A stretch of DNA of 64,000 nt from Duganella sp. 1224 (GCF_013408245.1 NZ_JACBYS010000002.1:310001-374000); one strand, 5' to 3'. Positions 27,543 to 36,322 are shown, counted from the stretch's first letter. Notes: generated by a model not told the origin, from the sequence alone. Numbers and translations are program-made.

Positions 27543-28925
27543 TCAGGGGCCCGGGCGCGCGCGCCGCAGTTGGTTGGCGCGCAGCACGCGCGCATGCGCC
27601 TGATGGCCAATCGCCAGCCTGCGCAGCGTCAGCACCGCCAGCACGGAGCCCAGTGCCGGCACGCCGAACGCCAGCACCTGCATGCCCCGCACCACGGACA
27701 GCGACTGCGCCAGGCCCGGCACGTAGCCGAGCGCGCCCAGCGTCCAGCCGATGGCCGCCGACGATGCCGCCGCCCCGGCCTTGAGAATCACCAGCACGGT
27801 GGCGAAGGTGGCCGTCTCGCGCCGCTCGCGGTGGCGGAACTCGGCGAAGTCGATGACGTCGGCCAGTATCCCCCACGGCAGCATGAAGATGCCGCCGAAG
27901 CCGACGCCGGTCACGGCCGCCGCCGCAAGCAGCGGCGCCGGCCTGGCGTCGGCCAGCGCGCACAGGGCGATGCCGCCCAGCGCCACACCATGGCTGACCG
28001 CCAGCAGCCGTGTCTTGTCGTGATGGCGGATCATGAAGATCCACCAGACCGCGCCGGCAAACTGCCCCAGCGTCAGCATGAACAGTACCCTGCCCGCCAG
28101 CGCCGGCTGATGCCAGGCGTAGGTGGCCACGTACAGCATCATCTTGCCGAACACCGGCGTGGCGAAGCCGGTCACGCCGGCGATCAGCGCCATCGCCGCG
28201 AACAGCCGATCCAGCCGCGGCAGGAAGACGGCGCCGGCCGGGCGCCGCGCCCCCGCGCCCGGCGCGCCCGCCGCGTCAAGCTCCTCGCGCGACGACCACG
28301 CGGCCAGCAGCATGGCCCCGCAGAACAGCAGGCCGCCGGCCATGCCCAGCCACGCCAGCTGCCCCGGCGCGGCGTGCTGGCCCGGCTGGGCGTGCTGGCC
28401 GGCGCCGCCGACCAGCGGCACTACCACCGTTGCGATCACCACGCCGGCCGCCGAACTGAACACGGTTCGGTAGCCGGACGCCCGCCCGCGCGCGCGGCTG
28501 TCGCTGGTGATGCGCGCCAGCAGGCTGTTATGCGGCACATCGATCACCGCATAGGCAGCGCGGAACAACAGGATCGCCGCGCCGCTCAGCGCCAGGCTGG
28601 CGTGACCCAGCAACGGCAGGCTGAAGATCAACGCGAAGGCCAGCGCGCACGGCAGCGTGCCCAGCACGATCAGGCGGCGGTAGCCGATGCCGCTGTGTTG
28701 CGCGCGGCTGGCCAGCAGGCCGGCACCGAGGTCCAGCAGCAGATCGCCGCAGAACACCACCGCCATCAGCACGCTGACCTGCTGCGCCGGCACGCCCAGC
28801 AGGTCGGTCAGCAGGAACAGCAGCGTGACGTCGACACTGCCCAGCAGCAGATTCTTGCCGAAGTTGCCGACCGAGTAGCCGATCAGGTGACGGTCCCGCG
28901 TCAGCAGATAGCGGTGGCTGCCCAT
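27543..28925 (-). CDS. GPH-family sugar:cation symporter (MelB-like MFS)
   Basis: 460 residues with about twelve membrane segments. The N-terminus (RDRHLIGYSVGNFGKNLLLGSVDVTLLFLLTD) and the following helix match glycoside-pentoside-hexuronide symporters of the MelB/XylP/UidB type, which import sugars with H+ or Na+. The segment GGIFMLPWGILADVIDFAEF is the usual late GPH motif. It starts seven bases after the ROK repressor gene on the same strand, so the repressor and transporter are one unit. The substrate is unknown and is probably the inducer of the ROK protein. Confidence 0.88.
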   Translation of the reverse strand: MGSHRYLLTRDRHLIGYSVGNFGKNLLLGSVDVTLLFLLTDLLGVPAQQVSVLMAVVFCGDLLLDLGAGLLASRAQHSGIGYRRLIVLGTLPCALAFALIFSLPLLGHASLALSGAAILLFRAAYAVIDVPHNSLLARITSDSRARGRASGYRTVFSSAAGVVIATVVVPLVGGAGQHAQPGQHAAPGQLAWLGMAGGLLFCGAMLLAAWSSREELDAAGAPGAGARRPAGAVFLPRLDRLFAAMALIAGVTGFATPVFGKMMLYVATYAWHQPALAGRVLFMLTLGQFAGAVWWIFMIRHHDKTRLLAVSHGVALGGIALCALADARPAPLLAAAAVTGVGFGGIFMLPWGILADVIDFAEFRHRERRETATFATVLVILKAGAAASSAAIGWTLGALGYVPGLAQSLSVVRGMQVLAFGVPALGSVLAVLTLRRLAIGHQAHARVLRANQLRRARPGP

Positions 28926-28931
28926 GGCGCC

Positions 28932-30056
28932 CTACCAAAACGAGACGGCGGTGGAAGCGTGGATCGGCAGCAGCGCCGCGCCCAGCGCGATCGAACTGCC
29001 GCCCAGCCGCGACACGCGGATGGCGGCGGCCGGCCGGTGCGGCGGCCAGTGCAGCTGTCCCTGGTTGAGGCGCGCGGCCAGCCGCGTCATGATCGATTGC
29101 GGCAGCGGGCTGGAAAAGATGATCTCGCCCGGATCGAACCACGAAATGGCGCTGTTGACCACCAGCTCCAGCTGGCCGGCGGCGCGCTCCAGCCAGCGCT
29201 CGATCAGCGCCTCGTGGCCGGCAATCGCCTGGTCACAATGCGCCACCGACTGGATCTGGCAACCGGCCTCGCGCAGCACCGACAGCAAATCCATGGTGCT
29301 CGGGCGCGGGCGGTCCATCGGGTACAGGCCGCCGATGTCGCCGGCGCCGCCGAATTCCCCCTTCAGCAGGCGGCCGTCCTCGATCACGCCGGCGCCGATA
29401 CCGTAACCGAGCAGGAACACCACCACCGTCGCCGCGCGCCGCACGGTGTCGTCCAGGTAGTACTCGGCCAGCGCCGACAGGTTGGCGTCGTTGTCCAGCA
29501 TGGTCGGCAGGCCGAGCGCGTCGTCGAGGATCTGGCGCAGCGGCACGTCGCGCCAGCCCGGCAGGTCGTTGACGATGTTCCAGCGGTCGCCCGCGCGGCC
29601 CGTCGGCGGCCCCGGCAGGCCGATGCCGACGCCCAGGAAACGTCCGCCCAGCAATTTGTGCCGCACCGACAGCTCGGTGATGCGCTGCTCCAGCAGGCGG
29701 GCGAAGGCCAGCGGGTCCGGCGCGCCGACGTCCTCGCTGGTCAACGAGATGATGCCGCCGGCGTAATCGACCAGCGCGATCTCCAGCACGCCCTTGTGCA
29801 CGGTGGCGCCGACGGCGAAGCCGCCGGCCGGCGAAATCGTCAGCGGCACGGTCGGCCGGCCGCGGCCGCTGACATCGGCCGACGCCTGCTCCTCCACCAG
29901 CCCCAGGCTGATCAGGTTGCGCGACAGCTTGGTCAGCGCCGAATTGCTGACCTGTAGCGCCTGCGACAGCTCGGTGCGCGGCATCGCGCCCTGCGTGCGC
30001 AACTGCCATAACAAACGTTTTTCTTCTGAAGACAGTTTTAGTCGCGCAATTTTCAT
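28932..30056 (-). CDS. ROK-family transcriptional repressor
   Basis: 374 residues from the ATG at 30056. The N-terminal winged HTH (about 10-70: EEKRLLWQLRTQGAMPRTELSQALQ) is followed by a ROK sugar-kinase-like fold (GVGIGLPGPP, DNDANLSALAEYY, LLGYGIGAGVIEDGRLLKGEFG). The usual CxCGxxGC zinc motif is absent, and GAGDIGG replaces the kinase GEIGH pattern, so it is a sugar-sensing regulator rather than a kinase. The divergent TonB receptor and downstream symporter are its likely targets; two dyads in the shared promoter support this. An upstream TTG is possible but less likely as start. Confidence 0.9.
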   Translation of the reverse strand: MKIARLKLSSEEKRLLWQLRTQGAMPRTELSQALQVSNSALTKLSRNLISLGLVEEQASADVSGRGRPTVPLTISPAGGFAVGATVHKGVLEIALVDYAGGIISLTSEDVGAPDPLAFARLLEQRITELSVRHKLLGGRFLGVGIGLPGPPTGRAGDRWNIVNDLPGWRDVPLRQILDDALGLPTMLDNDANLSALAEYYLDDTVRRAATVVVFLLGYGIGAGVIEDGRLLKGEFGGAGDIGGLYPMDRPRPSTMDLLSVLREAGCQIQSVAHCDQAIAGHEALIERWLERAAGQLELVVNSAISWFDPGEIIFSSPLPQSIMTRLAARLNQGQLHWPPHRPAAAIRVSRLGGSSIALGAALLPIHASTAVSFW

Positions 30057-30073
30057 ACAAACGCTGGCAAACA

Positions 30074-30097
30074 GACAATTCTTGTCACACAATTGTC
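30074..30097. promoter_or_regulatory. Dyad in the ROK/TonB divergent promoter (site 1)
   Basis: Inverted repeat GACAATT-N10-AATTGTC, just upstream of the ROK start. Its position over the 5' leader of the repressor gene suits autoregulation. No match to a named operator was recognised. Confidence 0.5.
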
Positions 30098-30103
30098 ATA
30101 TTC

Positions 30104-30127
30104 TATTTATTTCACAAGTAATAAATA
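30104..30127. promoter_or_regulatory. Candidate ROK repressor operator (site 2)
   Basis: Perfect dyad TATTTATT-N8-AATAAATA in the AT-rich middle of the 139-base gap between the ROK gene and the TonB receptor. AT-rich dyads of this kind (TTATTT...AAATAA) are typical of NagC/Mlc-type ROK repressors in E. coli. Here it lies where it could repress both directions. Confidence 0.55.
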
Positions 30128-30195
30128 ATTATACCGAAAACGCCGCCCTATACTCGCCGCCAGTTGCCTTTCCCCCTACCCAACTGGAGAAACAG

Positions 30196-32691
30196 ATGAG
30201 TACCAAAAAGAAGATGCTGGCGCACGCCATCAGCATGGCGTGCGCGGTAGCCGGCCCCGCGCTGGCACAGGACGTGACGCCCGCGCCAGCGCCGGCGCCA
30301 GATGTGCCCGCAGCCGAGGTCGATAGCGTGGTGGTCACGGGCTCGGCCCGCCCGCAGCGCCGCTTCGACGTCTCGTACGCGGTCAACGCGCTGTCGCAGA
30401 ACGAGGTGCAGAAGCTGGCGCCGCAGAACATGGCCGACCTGCTGGGCAAGCTGCCCGGCATCCAGGTCGAGGCCACCGGCGGCGAGGTGCAGAACATCAC
30501 CCGCGTGCGCGGCATCCCCACCGACGACGGCCTGGCGCTGTTCCAGCAGGATGGACTGCCGCTGTTCACCGAAATCAACGGCTTCTTCTTCCGTGGCGAC
30601 AGCCTCAACCGCTACGACCTGATGACCAAGAGCCTCGAAGTGGTGCGCGGCGGCCCTGCCTCGATCTACGCCAGCCAGGCGGCGGCCATCGTCAACAGCA
30701 CCACCGTCACCGGCACCGACAAGACCAAGGGCAAGGCGCAGGTGACGCTGGGCACCACCGGCCTGGCCCGGCTCGACCTGTACCAGGCCGGCAAGATCGA
30801 CGACCAGACCTTCTACGCGGTCGGCGGCTTCATCCGCCAGGACGACGGCCACCGCGACAACGGCTTCCCCAATGACAAGGGCGGCCAGATTCGCGGCAAC
30901 CTCAAGCGTGTGCTGGAGCACGGCACGCTGACCGTCAGCGCCAACTACCTGAACGACCACAACACCTTCTACCTGCCGATTCCGATCGCCGATCCGCGCA
31001 ATCCGGCGGTGTCGCTGAACCAGTACATCGATTACTTCGACGGCACCATGAATTCGCCGGCGCTGCGCAACGTGCCGATCAAGTACCGCGACGGCAGCGG
31101 CAAGCTGGCCACCGACACGCGCGACCTGGCTGATGGCCGCCATCTGCAATACGGCAACCTCGGCGTCCAGTACGAGGGCGAACTGGGCCAGTGGCTGCTG
31201 TCGGCCAAGGCCGGCGCCACCAAGGGCACGCTGGACTTCGACGCCTTCTACTCCACCTCCAACCCGGCCGACGCCACACAGTTCGCCAACGGTTTCCTCA
31301 ACGCCGCGAAAAGCGCGTTCGGCGCGGTCGACCATCTCGGCTACGCGATTGCCGGCAGCAACGGCGCCCAGGTCTACAACCCGGCCGCCGCCTCGGGCCT
31401 GGTGATGCAGGCGCAGTATCGCGCCGCCGGCTCGGACTTTTATTCCAACCAGGCCGACATCAACCTGACCCGCAACTTCCAGACCGGCAGCGGCAGCCAC
31501 GACGTCAAGCTGGGCGTCTACCTGAGCGGCTACGGCCAGACCAGCAAGTCGGTCTACAACGACATGCTGATCGAGGTGCACGGCCAGCCGCGCACGCTGG
31601 ACCTGGTGGCCTACTCGGCCAGCGGCGCGGTGCTCGGCGCGGTGACCGACAATGGCGTGCTGCGCTACACCACCACGCTGAACCAGGGCGACGTCGACGC
31701 GCGCATGGGCGCTTTCTACGTCAACGACACCTGGGAAGTGACGGACCGCCTGCGCCTGGATGGCGGCGTGCGCCGCGAGCGCTATCACTACGACGGCTAC
31801 GCGCTGCTGACCAACCAGGTCAACCTGGGCGATCCAAAGACGCTGGCCGACGACACCACGCGCGCCTTCACCGGCGGCGTGCAGGCGCACAAGTACAACG
31901 TCAATACCATCAACTGGACGCTGGGCGCCAACTACGACTTCACCCGCCAGCTGGGCGCCTATGCGCGCGCCTCGCACCTGGAAGTGCCGCCGTCGATGCA
32001 GGTGGCGGCGTCGGTCGACCCGCTGGTGCTGAAGACCAAGGCCAACCAGTTCGAGGTGGGCTTCAAGGCCACCGCCGGCCGCTCCTATTTGTACGTGACC
32101 GGCTTCTACACCCAGTTCAATCCGCTCAACGCCTCGTTCGTGGCGTTCAACCCGGCCACCGGCCGTAACGACCAGACCGTGCCGTTCTTCGGCAAGGCGG
32201 TGGTCCGTGGCGCCGAGCTGGACGGCGCGCTGGCGCTGGGTTCGCGCTTCTCGCTGGCCGGCTCGCTGACGGTGCAAGACCCGCAATACCGCGACTTCGT
32301 CAACGCCACCGGCGCCGATCCGTCCAAGGTGGTGGGCAACCAGATCATCCGCGAGCCCAAGGTGTTCGGCAACATCCGCCCCAACTACGACTTCAACGTG
32401 CGCGATTACCTGGTCGAGCTGTACGGCAGCTATGCCTACACCGGCAAGCGCTATGTCGACTTCTTCGAGGCCACGGCGCTGCCGGCCTACCACTCGCTGG
32501 GCGCCGGCGTGTCGGTCACACGCGGCGACTGGAAGCTGCAGCTGTCCGGCGACAACCTTACCAATGCGAAAGGCTTGACCGAAGGCAACACGCGCACTGA
32601 TACACTGGCGGGCCAGGGCAGCCAGCAGGCCATCTACGGACGTCCCGTCTTTGGCCGCAGCTTCCGCCTGGTCCTGAGCAAAGCATGGTGA
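30196..32691 (+). CDS. TonB-dependent outer-membrane receptor (ROK cluster)
   Basis: 831 residues from the ATG at 30196, preceded by CTGGAGA. The signal peptide is MSTKKKMLAHAISMACAVAGPALA. A Pro/Ala-rich spacer follows, then the plug (SVVVTGSARPQRRFDVSYAV, MADLLGKLPGIQVEATGG, LEVVRGGPASIYASQ) and a beta-barrel ending FGRSFRLVLSKAW. The plug differs from that of the other receptor in this window. It is paired with a GPH symporter and ROK regulator across the promoter, so it probably brings an unknown glycoside or sugar-like compound across the outer membrane. Its last seven bases overlap the next gene. Confidence 0.92.
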   Translation: MSTKKKMLAHAISMACAVAGPALAQDVTPAPAPAPDVPAAEVDSVVVTGSARPQRRFDVSYAVNALSQNEVQKLAPQNMADLLGKLPGIQVEATGGEVQNITRVRGIPTDDGLALFQQDGLPLFTEINGFFFRGDSLNRYDLMTKSLEVVRGGPASIYASQAAAIVNSTTVTGTDKTKGKAQVTLGTTGLARLDLYQAGKIDDQTFYAVGGFIRQDDGHRDNGFPNDKGGQIRGNLKRVLEHGTLTVSANYLNDHNTFYLPIPIADPRNPAVSLNQYIDYFDGTMNSPALRNVPIKYRDGSGKLATDTRDLADGRHLQYGNLGVQYEGELGQWLLSAKAGATKGTLDFDAFYSTSNPADATQFANGFLNAAKSAFGAVDHLGYAIAGSNGAQVYNPAAASGLVMQAQYRAAGSDFYSNQADINLTRNFQTGSGSHDVKLGVYLSGYGQTSKSVYNDMLIEVHGQPRTLDLVAYSASGAVLGAVTDNGVLRYTTTLNQGDVDARMGAFYVNDTWEVTDRLRLDGGVRRERYHYDGYALLTNQVNLGDPKTLADDTTRAFTGGVQAHKYNVNTINWTLGANYDFTRQLGAYARASHLEVPPSMQVAASVDPLVLKTKANQFEVGFKATAGRSYLYVTGFYTQFNPLNASFVAFNPATGRNDQTVPFFGKAVVRGAELDGALALGSRFSLAGSLTVQDPQYRDFVNATGADPSKVVGNQIIREPKVFGNIRPNYDFNVRDYLVELYGSYAYTGKRYVDFFEATALPAYHSLGAGVSVTRGDWKLQLSGDNLTNAKGLTEGNTRTDTLAGQGSQQAIYGRPVFGRSFRLVLSKAW

Positions 32692-33854
32692 ACCGAATGA
32701 TCAAGAAAACTGTATTGCCGCTGTCCTTCGTCCTGTCGCTCGCCTGGTCGCTGCCGGGCGGCGCGGCCCCGGTCACCGACCAGCACTGGTCGCTGCTGGC
32801 GCGCCAGCTGTTCCCGGCGCTGACCGACCTGGGCAACGCCCGCCTCGCCACCGCCAACGCCGTGCTGGCCACGCGCCGCGCCCGCATCGACGCCTGCCAG
32901 CAGGCGCCGGCCTGCGTGCTGAACGCCGGCCTGTGGAACGAGGCAGAGATCAGCGAACTGGCCGCTGTCGCCGCCAAGGCCCCGGCCTCGGCCTGGCACA
33001 AGCCGGCGCTGGCCGACGATGGCATCCCGGCCCAGGTGGGCCGCGAGCTGCGCGGCCTGAACGGCATCCTGCAAGTGTACGGCCTCGGCGCAGCGCCGCA
33101 CTACCCGCTGATCGACGGCCCGCTCGACGCCGCCGGCACGCCGCGCTTCAGCGCCACCGTGGCCGACGCCGTGGCGCTGGCCGCGGCCGGCGCCGACGAT
33201 CCGGCGCTGGCGCTCGACGCCAGCCTGCGCCTGGCGGTGGCGCTGCTGGACGCCAACGGCCGCGACGACGCGGTCGCCTTCGAGCCGCTCGACCCGCAGC
33301 ACAACGCGGCGGCGCTGGGCCGCGCCCACATCATCGACTGGACGCTGTACCGCTACACGGCGATCATCATTCCCGGTATCGGCCCGGAAAACGCGCTGCC
33401 GCTCAGCCCGCGCGGCAAGCTGAACGTGCGCATGGCCGCCAAGCGCTTCGCCGACGGCGAGGCGCCGTTCATCATCCTCAGCGGCGCCTCGGTGCACCCG
33501 CGCGGCACCCGCTACGTGGAGGCGGTGGAGATGCGGCGCGCGCTGATCGAGCGTTACGGCGTGCCGGCCGAGTCCATCATCATCGAGCCGTACGCGCGCC
33601 ACACCACCACCAACCTGCGCAACGTCACGCGCCGGCTGGTGGCGATGGGCGCGCCGCTGGACAAGGACAGCCTGATCATCACCAACACCAGCCAGAGCGG
33701 CTATATCGAGAGTCCCGAGTTCTCGGCCCGCAACCAGAAGGAGCTGGGTTATTTGCCGGGCAAGGTGGGCGCGCGGCTGTCGCCGACCGAGCTGACCTTC
33801 CGGCCGTCGGCCAAGTCGCTGCGCATCGACCCGGCCGATCCGCTCGATCCCTGA
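32685..33854 (+). CDS. Secreted YdcF/SanA/ElyC-like (DUF218) protein
   Basis: 389 residues with a signal peptide (IKKTVLPLSFVLSLAWSLPGGAA). The first half is helical and unrecognised. From about 220 there is a DUF218 domain: IIIPGIGPE, SPRGKLNVRMAAKRFADG, APFIILSGASVHP, YVEAVEMRRALIERYGVP, IIEPYARHTTTNLRN. DUF218 proteins bind nucleotide- or polyprenyl-like groups and are linked to envelope metabolism; the reaction is unsettled. Overlap with the TonB receptor (seven bases) makes it part of that operon. A second ATG at 32697 is possible. Its 3' end overlaps the convergent monooxygenase gene by 106 bases. Confidence 0.85.
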   Translation: MVNRMIKKTVLPLSFVLSLAWSLPGGAAPVTDQHWSLLARQLFPALTDLGNARLATANAVLATRRARIDACQQAPACVLNAGLWNEAEISELAAVAAKAPASAWHKPALADDGIPAQVGRELRGLNGILQVYGLGAAPHYPLIDGPLDAAGTPRFSATVADAVALAAAGADDPALALDASLRLAVALLDANGRDDAVAFEPLDPQHNAAALGRAHIIDWTLYRYTAIIIPGIGPENALPLSPRGKLNVRMAAKRFADGEAPFIILSGASVHPRGTRYVEAVEMRRALIERYGVPAESIIIEPYARHTTTNLRNVTRRLVAMGAPLDKDSLIITNTSQSGYIESPEFSARNQKELGYLPGKVGARLSPTELTFRPSAKSLRIDPADPLDP

Positions 33855-35296
33855 GCGGTGGCGCCGAACCACGGCGCGGCGGCGCGCGACAGGTCATCGT
33901 TGCCGTCGCCGTCATACCAAGCGATCACGCCATCCGGCCGCACCAGCAGCGCGTGGTAGCCGAGGCGCTCCGCCACCGCGCCGCTGACGTAGCGGATGCC
34001 ATGCCGGCGCGCCCAATCGCGGCGCGCCGGATCGGCATCGAAGTCCAACAGCATGCCGTGGCCGTCGCGCAGCATCTGATTCACCGTCACGCCATCGATC
34101 ACAACATTCGGCACGCTGCTGGCGTGGATGCCCCACACGCGGCTGGCGACGTAGGTCGCGCCATCGCGCGTGCCGATTAGATCGCGGAAGATGGCATGCA
34201 GCGCGCGCGCCTCGGGGCCGGGGCGCATGATGGCCACCTGTGCGCGCGACCAGTCCAGCACACGCTCGCCGAGCGGATGGCGCTCCGCCTCGTAACTATC
34301 CAGCAGCCCATCCGGCGCATCGCCGCGGGCGGTGGCGGCCAGCTTCCAGCCCAGATTCATCGCATCGCCCAGCCCCAGATTCAGTCCCTGCCCGCCCAGT
34401 GGCGAATGGATGTGCGCGGCGTCGCCGGCCAGCAGGATGCGGCCGTTGCGGTAATGGGTGGCCTGGCGCGCGCGATCGGTCCAGGTGCTGGCCACGTGCA
34501 GCGCGGTGATGGTCACGTCCAGGCCGGAGATATGGCGCAGCACCGCCTGCGCATGCTCGCGCGTGACCGCCTCGCCGCGCTGATGAAACGCGCCGCCGTC
34601 AAAATCCTGCAGCACCAGGTAGCCGGGCTGCGACTGCAGATACATGCCGCGCGGCGTGACGTGGCGGCCGACGCCCAAGGGCTCGGCGCCGGCCAGCTCG
34701 GCGTGCAGCGTGTAGCCGGTGAACGCCGGCTCGGTGCCGGCGAAATCGAAACCGCCGGCCTTGCGCACCACGCTGCGCGCGCCATCGCAGCCTACCAGCC
34801 AGCGCGCGCGGAAGGCGGCGGCGCCGGCGTGCACGGTGACGCCGGCAGCATCCTGTCCGGCCCCGATGACGCCGGCGCCACGGCGGATCGCCACGCCCAG
34901 CGACTGCGCGCGGCGTGTCAGCAGCGCCTCCAACTGCGCCACTTCGACCGGCAAGGTGAACGGCGTGGACGTCGGCAAGCGGCGCGGCCATTGCGCGGTA
35001 TCGATATCGGACTGCAGGAACGGAATACCGGCGAAGTGTCCACCCTGTCCTGCGCCCACGTGGCCGGCCGGATGCCGCTGCGGCACCTCAAGCTGCTCAA
35101 GCAGCCCGCGCCGGTCCAACGCCTCGATCGACGGCGCGTTCAAGCCGCGCAGGCCAAACGGTAGCCGCTTCAACGGCGCGTCCGGCCGCGCCGCCTGCTC
35201 CAGCACCAGCACGGCGCAGCCGCCCAGCGCCAGCTCGCCAGCGAGAAACAAGCCGACCGGGCCGGCGCCAGAAATAATGATGTCGTAAGTTTTCAT
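33749..35296 (-). CDS. FAD-dependent aromatic-type monooxygenase
   Basis: 515 residues from the ATG at 35296 (KTYDIIISGAGPVGLFLAGELA, the FAD-binding GxGxxG near the start). The second FAD motif is GDAAHIHSPLGGQGLNLGLGDAMNLGWKL near 300, and the C-terminal thioredoxin-like domain ends near AAPWFG. These match the PheA/TetX/PgaE class of hydroxylases acting on phenols, polyketides or antibiotics. The last ~35 residues (Ser/Gly-rich) go beyond the usual end and are encoded inside the convergent DUF218 gene, so they may result from loss of an earlier stop. Substrate unknown. The AraC gene upstream on the same strand may control it. Confidence 0.87.
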   Translation of the reverse strand: MKTYDIIISGAGPVGLFLAGELALGGCAVLVLEQAARPDAPLKRLPFGLRGLNAPSIEALDRRGLLEQLEVPQRHPAGHVGAGQGGHFAGIPFLQSDIDTAQWPRRLPTSTPFTLPVEVAQLEALLTRRAQSLGVAIRRGAGVIGAGQDAAGVTVHAGAAAFRARWLVGCDGARSVVRKAGGFDFAGTEPAFTGYTLHAELAGAEPLGVGRHVTPRGMYLQSQPGYLVLQDFDGGAFHQRGEAVTREHAQAVLRHISGLDVTITALHVASTWTDRARQATHYRNGRILLAGDAAHIHSPLGGQGLNLGLGDAMNLGWKLAATARGDAPDGLLDSYEAERHPLGERVLDWSRAQVAIMRPGPEARALHAIFRDLIGTRDGATYVASRVWGIHASSVPNVVIDGVTVNQMLRDGHGMLLDFDADPARRDWARRHGIRYVSGAVAERLGYHALLVRPDGVIAWYDGDGNDDLSRAAAPWFGATAQGSSGSAGSMRSDLADGRKVSSVGDSRAPTLPGK

Positions 35297-35357
35297 GCCC
35301 GCCAGTCTAAGCAGCGCCGGCCCGGCCGGATTGTACAAACGCGACAAACCCCAACAT

Positions 35358-35444
35358 CGGGGTCAGTGCCGACATTCGGACACGAACACAACCGTAATGC
35401 CGCTCTACGGTTGTGTTCGTGTCCGAATGTCGGCACTGACCCCG
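35358..35444. repeat. Long perfect hairpin, 39-nt arms
   Basis: Two perfectly complementary 39-base arms (35358-35396 and 35406-35444) around a nine-base loop. The arms begin CGGGGTCAGTGCCGAC and end ACACAACCGTA. The outer GGGGTCAG / CTGACCCC ends and the apex CCGTA / TACGG are the same as in the palindromes at 1793 and 44737, but the rest of the stem is unrelated. AAACCCC lies six to seven bases outside the left arm. It sits 10 bases after the AraC stop and before the monooxygenase start on the minus strand, so it may block read-through or stabilise RNA. Confidence 0.95.
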
Positions 35445-35454
35445 GTTTTAGGTT

Positions 35455-36219
35455 TTACGGGCGGCGCTTGCGGGCGAAGGCGGCCGGTGTCATGCCGCTG
35501 TAACGCTTGAACTCGCGCGTCAGGTGCGACTGGTCGGTGTAGCCCAGCGATTGCGCCAGCGCGGCCAGACTGGTGTCCGGTTCGGCCCACAGCCGGTTGC
35601 GCGCCTGCTCGAAGCGCATCAGCCCCGACACGTCCTTCACCGTCCGGCCGGACGATTGCTTGAACTTGCGCTCCAGCGTGCGCACCGTCGCGTGCGCGGC
35701 CGCCGCCACCGCGCTGACCGGCAGCGCGCCGCGCGCGGCCAGCATTGCCGCGCCGGCCTTGAACAGCGTGCCGTCCGGCGCGGCCGGCGGCGCGCCGCTG
35801 AAATAGCGCGCCAGCAAGGCTACCGCGTCGTCGATGCTGCCCTCGGCCACACACGCCGCCAACGGCGTCTGCAGCCGCGCCACCGGATGCGCGAACGTCC
35901 GCACGCCTTCCCGTCCCGGCGGCAGGCCGAGCAGCTCGAACACCGTCCAGGGATAGCAGCGCACGCCCAGCACGTCCAGCGGACCATCGGTGGTCAGCAC
36001 CACCGGCTGGTCGAGCAGGCCCATCAGGAACGGCGACGGCAGCGGCTTGCCATCGAGATAACAGCTGCCGACGTAAAAGATGATTTCCGCATACCCGTCG
36101 GGCACGATCTCGAAACGCGGTCCGGTGAACGGCCGGCGCGTATGCCACAGGCAGCGGATGGCGCCGCGCAGCGCCTCCGGCGGCGCAAATTCACGGTGCA
36201 GAGCATGTGTTGTAGTCAT
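35455..36219 (-). CDS. AraC family transcriptional regulator
   Basis: 254 residues. The C-terminal third has two HTH units (VSAVAAAAHATVRTLERKFKQSSG; LAALAQSLGYTDQSHLTREFKRYSGMTPAAFARKRRP). The N-terminal 150 residues form a DUF6597-type domain (ALRGAIRCLWHTRR, EIVPDGYAEIIFYVG) found in regulators of stress or small aromatic responses. Position next to the FAD monooxygenase suggests that gene as target, though a long hairpin separates them. Promoter elements are not obvious. It is divergent from groES across 159 bases. Confidence 0.92.
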   Translation of the reverse strand: MTTTHALHREFAPPEALRGAIRCLWHTRRPFTGPRFEIVPDGYAEIIFYVGSCYLDGKPLPSPFLMGLLDQPVVLTTDGPLDVLGVRCYPWTVFELLGLPPGREGVRTFAHPVARLQTPLAACVAEGSIDDAVALLARYFSGAPPAAPDGTLFKAGAAMLAARGALPVSAVAAAAHATVRTLERKFKQSSGRTVKDVSGLMRFEQARNRLWAEPDTSLAALAQSLGYTDQSHLTREFKRYSGMTPAAFARKRRP

Positions 36220-36267
36220 ATCGATACTATTTTCGCTTCTTTTTGAGGTTTCGCAAGCTTGCGCGCC

Positions 36268-36296
36268 TTGAAATGCCCCAAGGTCATCCCTATAAT
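36268..36296 (+). promoter_or_regulatory. groES-groEL promoter
   Basis: TTGAAA at 36268-36273 and TATAAT at 36291-36296 are separated by 17 bases, a near-ideal sigma70 promoter. The -35 region also reads CTTGAAA with CCCTATAA near the -10, close to a sigma32 heat-shock promoter, so dual use is plausible. The -10 box directly abuts the CIRCE operator. Confidence 0.8.
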
Positions 36297-36322
36297 TGGC
36301 ACTCGTTAGGGATGAGTGCTAA
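36296..36322. promoter_or_regulatory. CIRCE operator (HrcA binding site)
   Basis: TTGGCACTC-N9-GAGTGCTAA, differing from the consensus TTAGCACTC-N9-GAGTGCTAA by one base. It lies at the transcription start of groES-groEL, where the HrcA repressor would block initiation until heat shock. hrcA itself is not in the window. Confidence 0.92.

Noticed and set aside
28932..30056. ROK protein as a sugar kinase
   Set aside because: An N-terminal HTH is present, and the zinc motif and kinase GEIGH pattern are missing, so a regulator fits better.
12292..34000. The galactoside and ROK clusters as a genomic island
   Set aside because: No integrase, tRNA border, direct repeats or obvious change in base composition was seen; the genes have the same GC-rich codon use as the flanking housekeeping genes.
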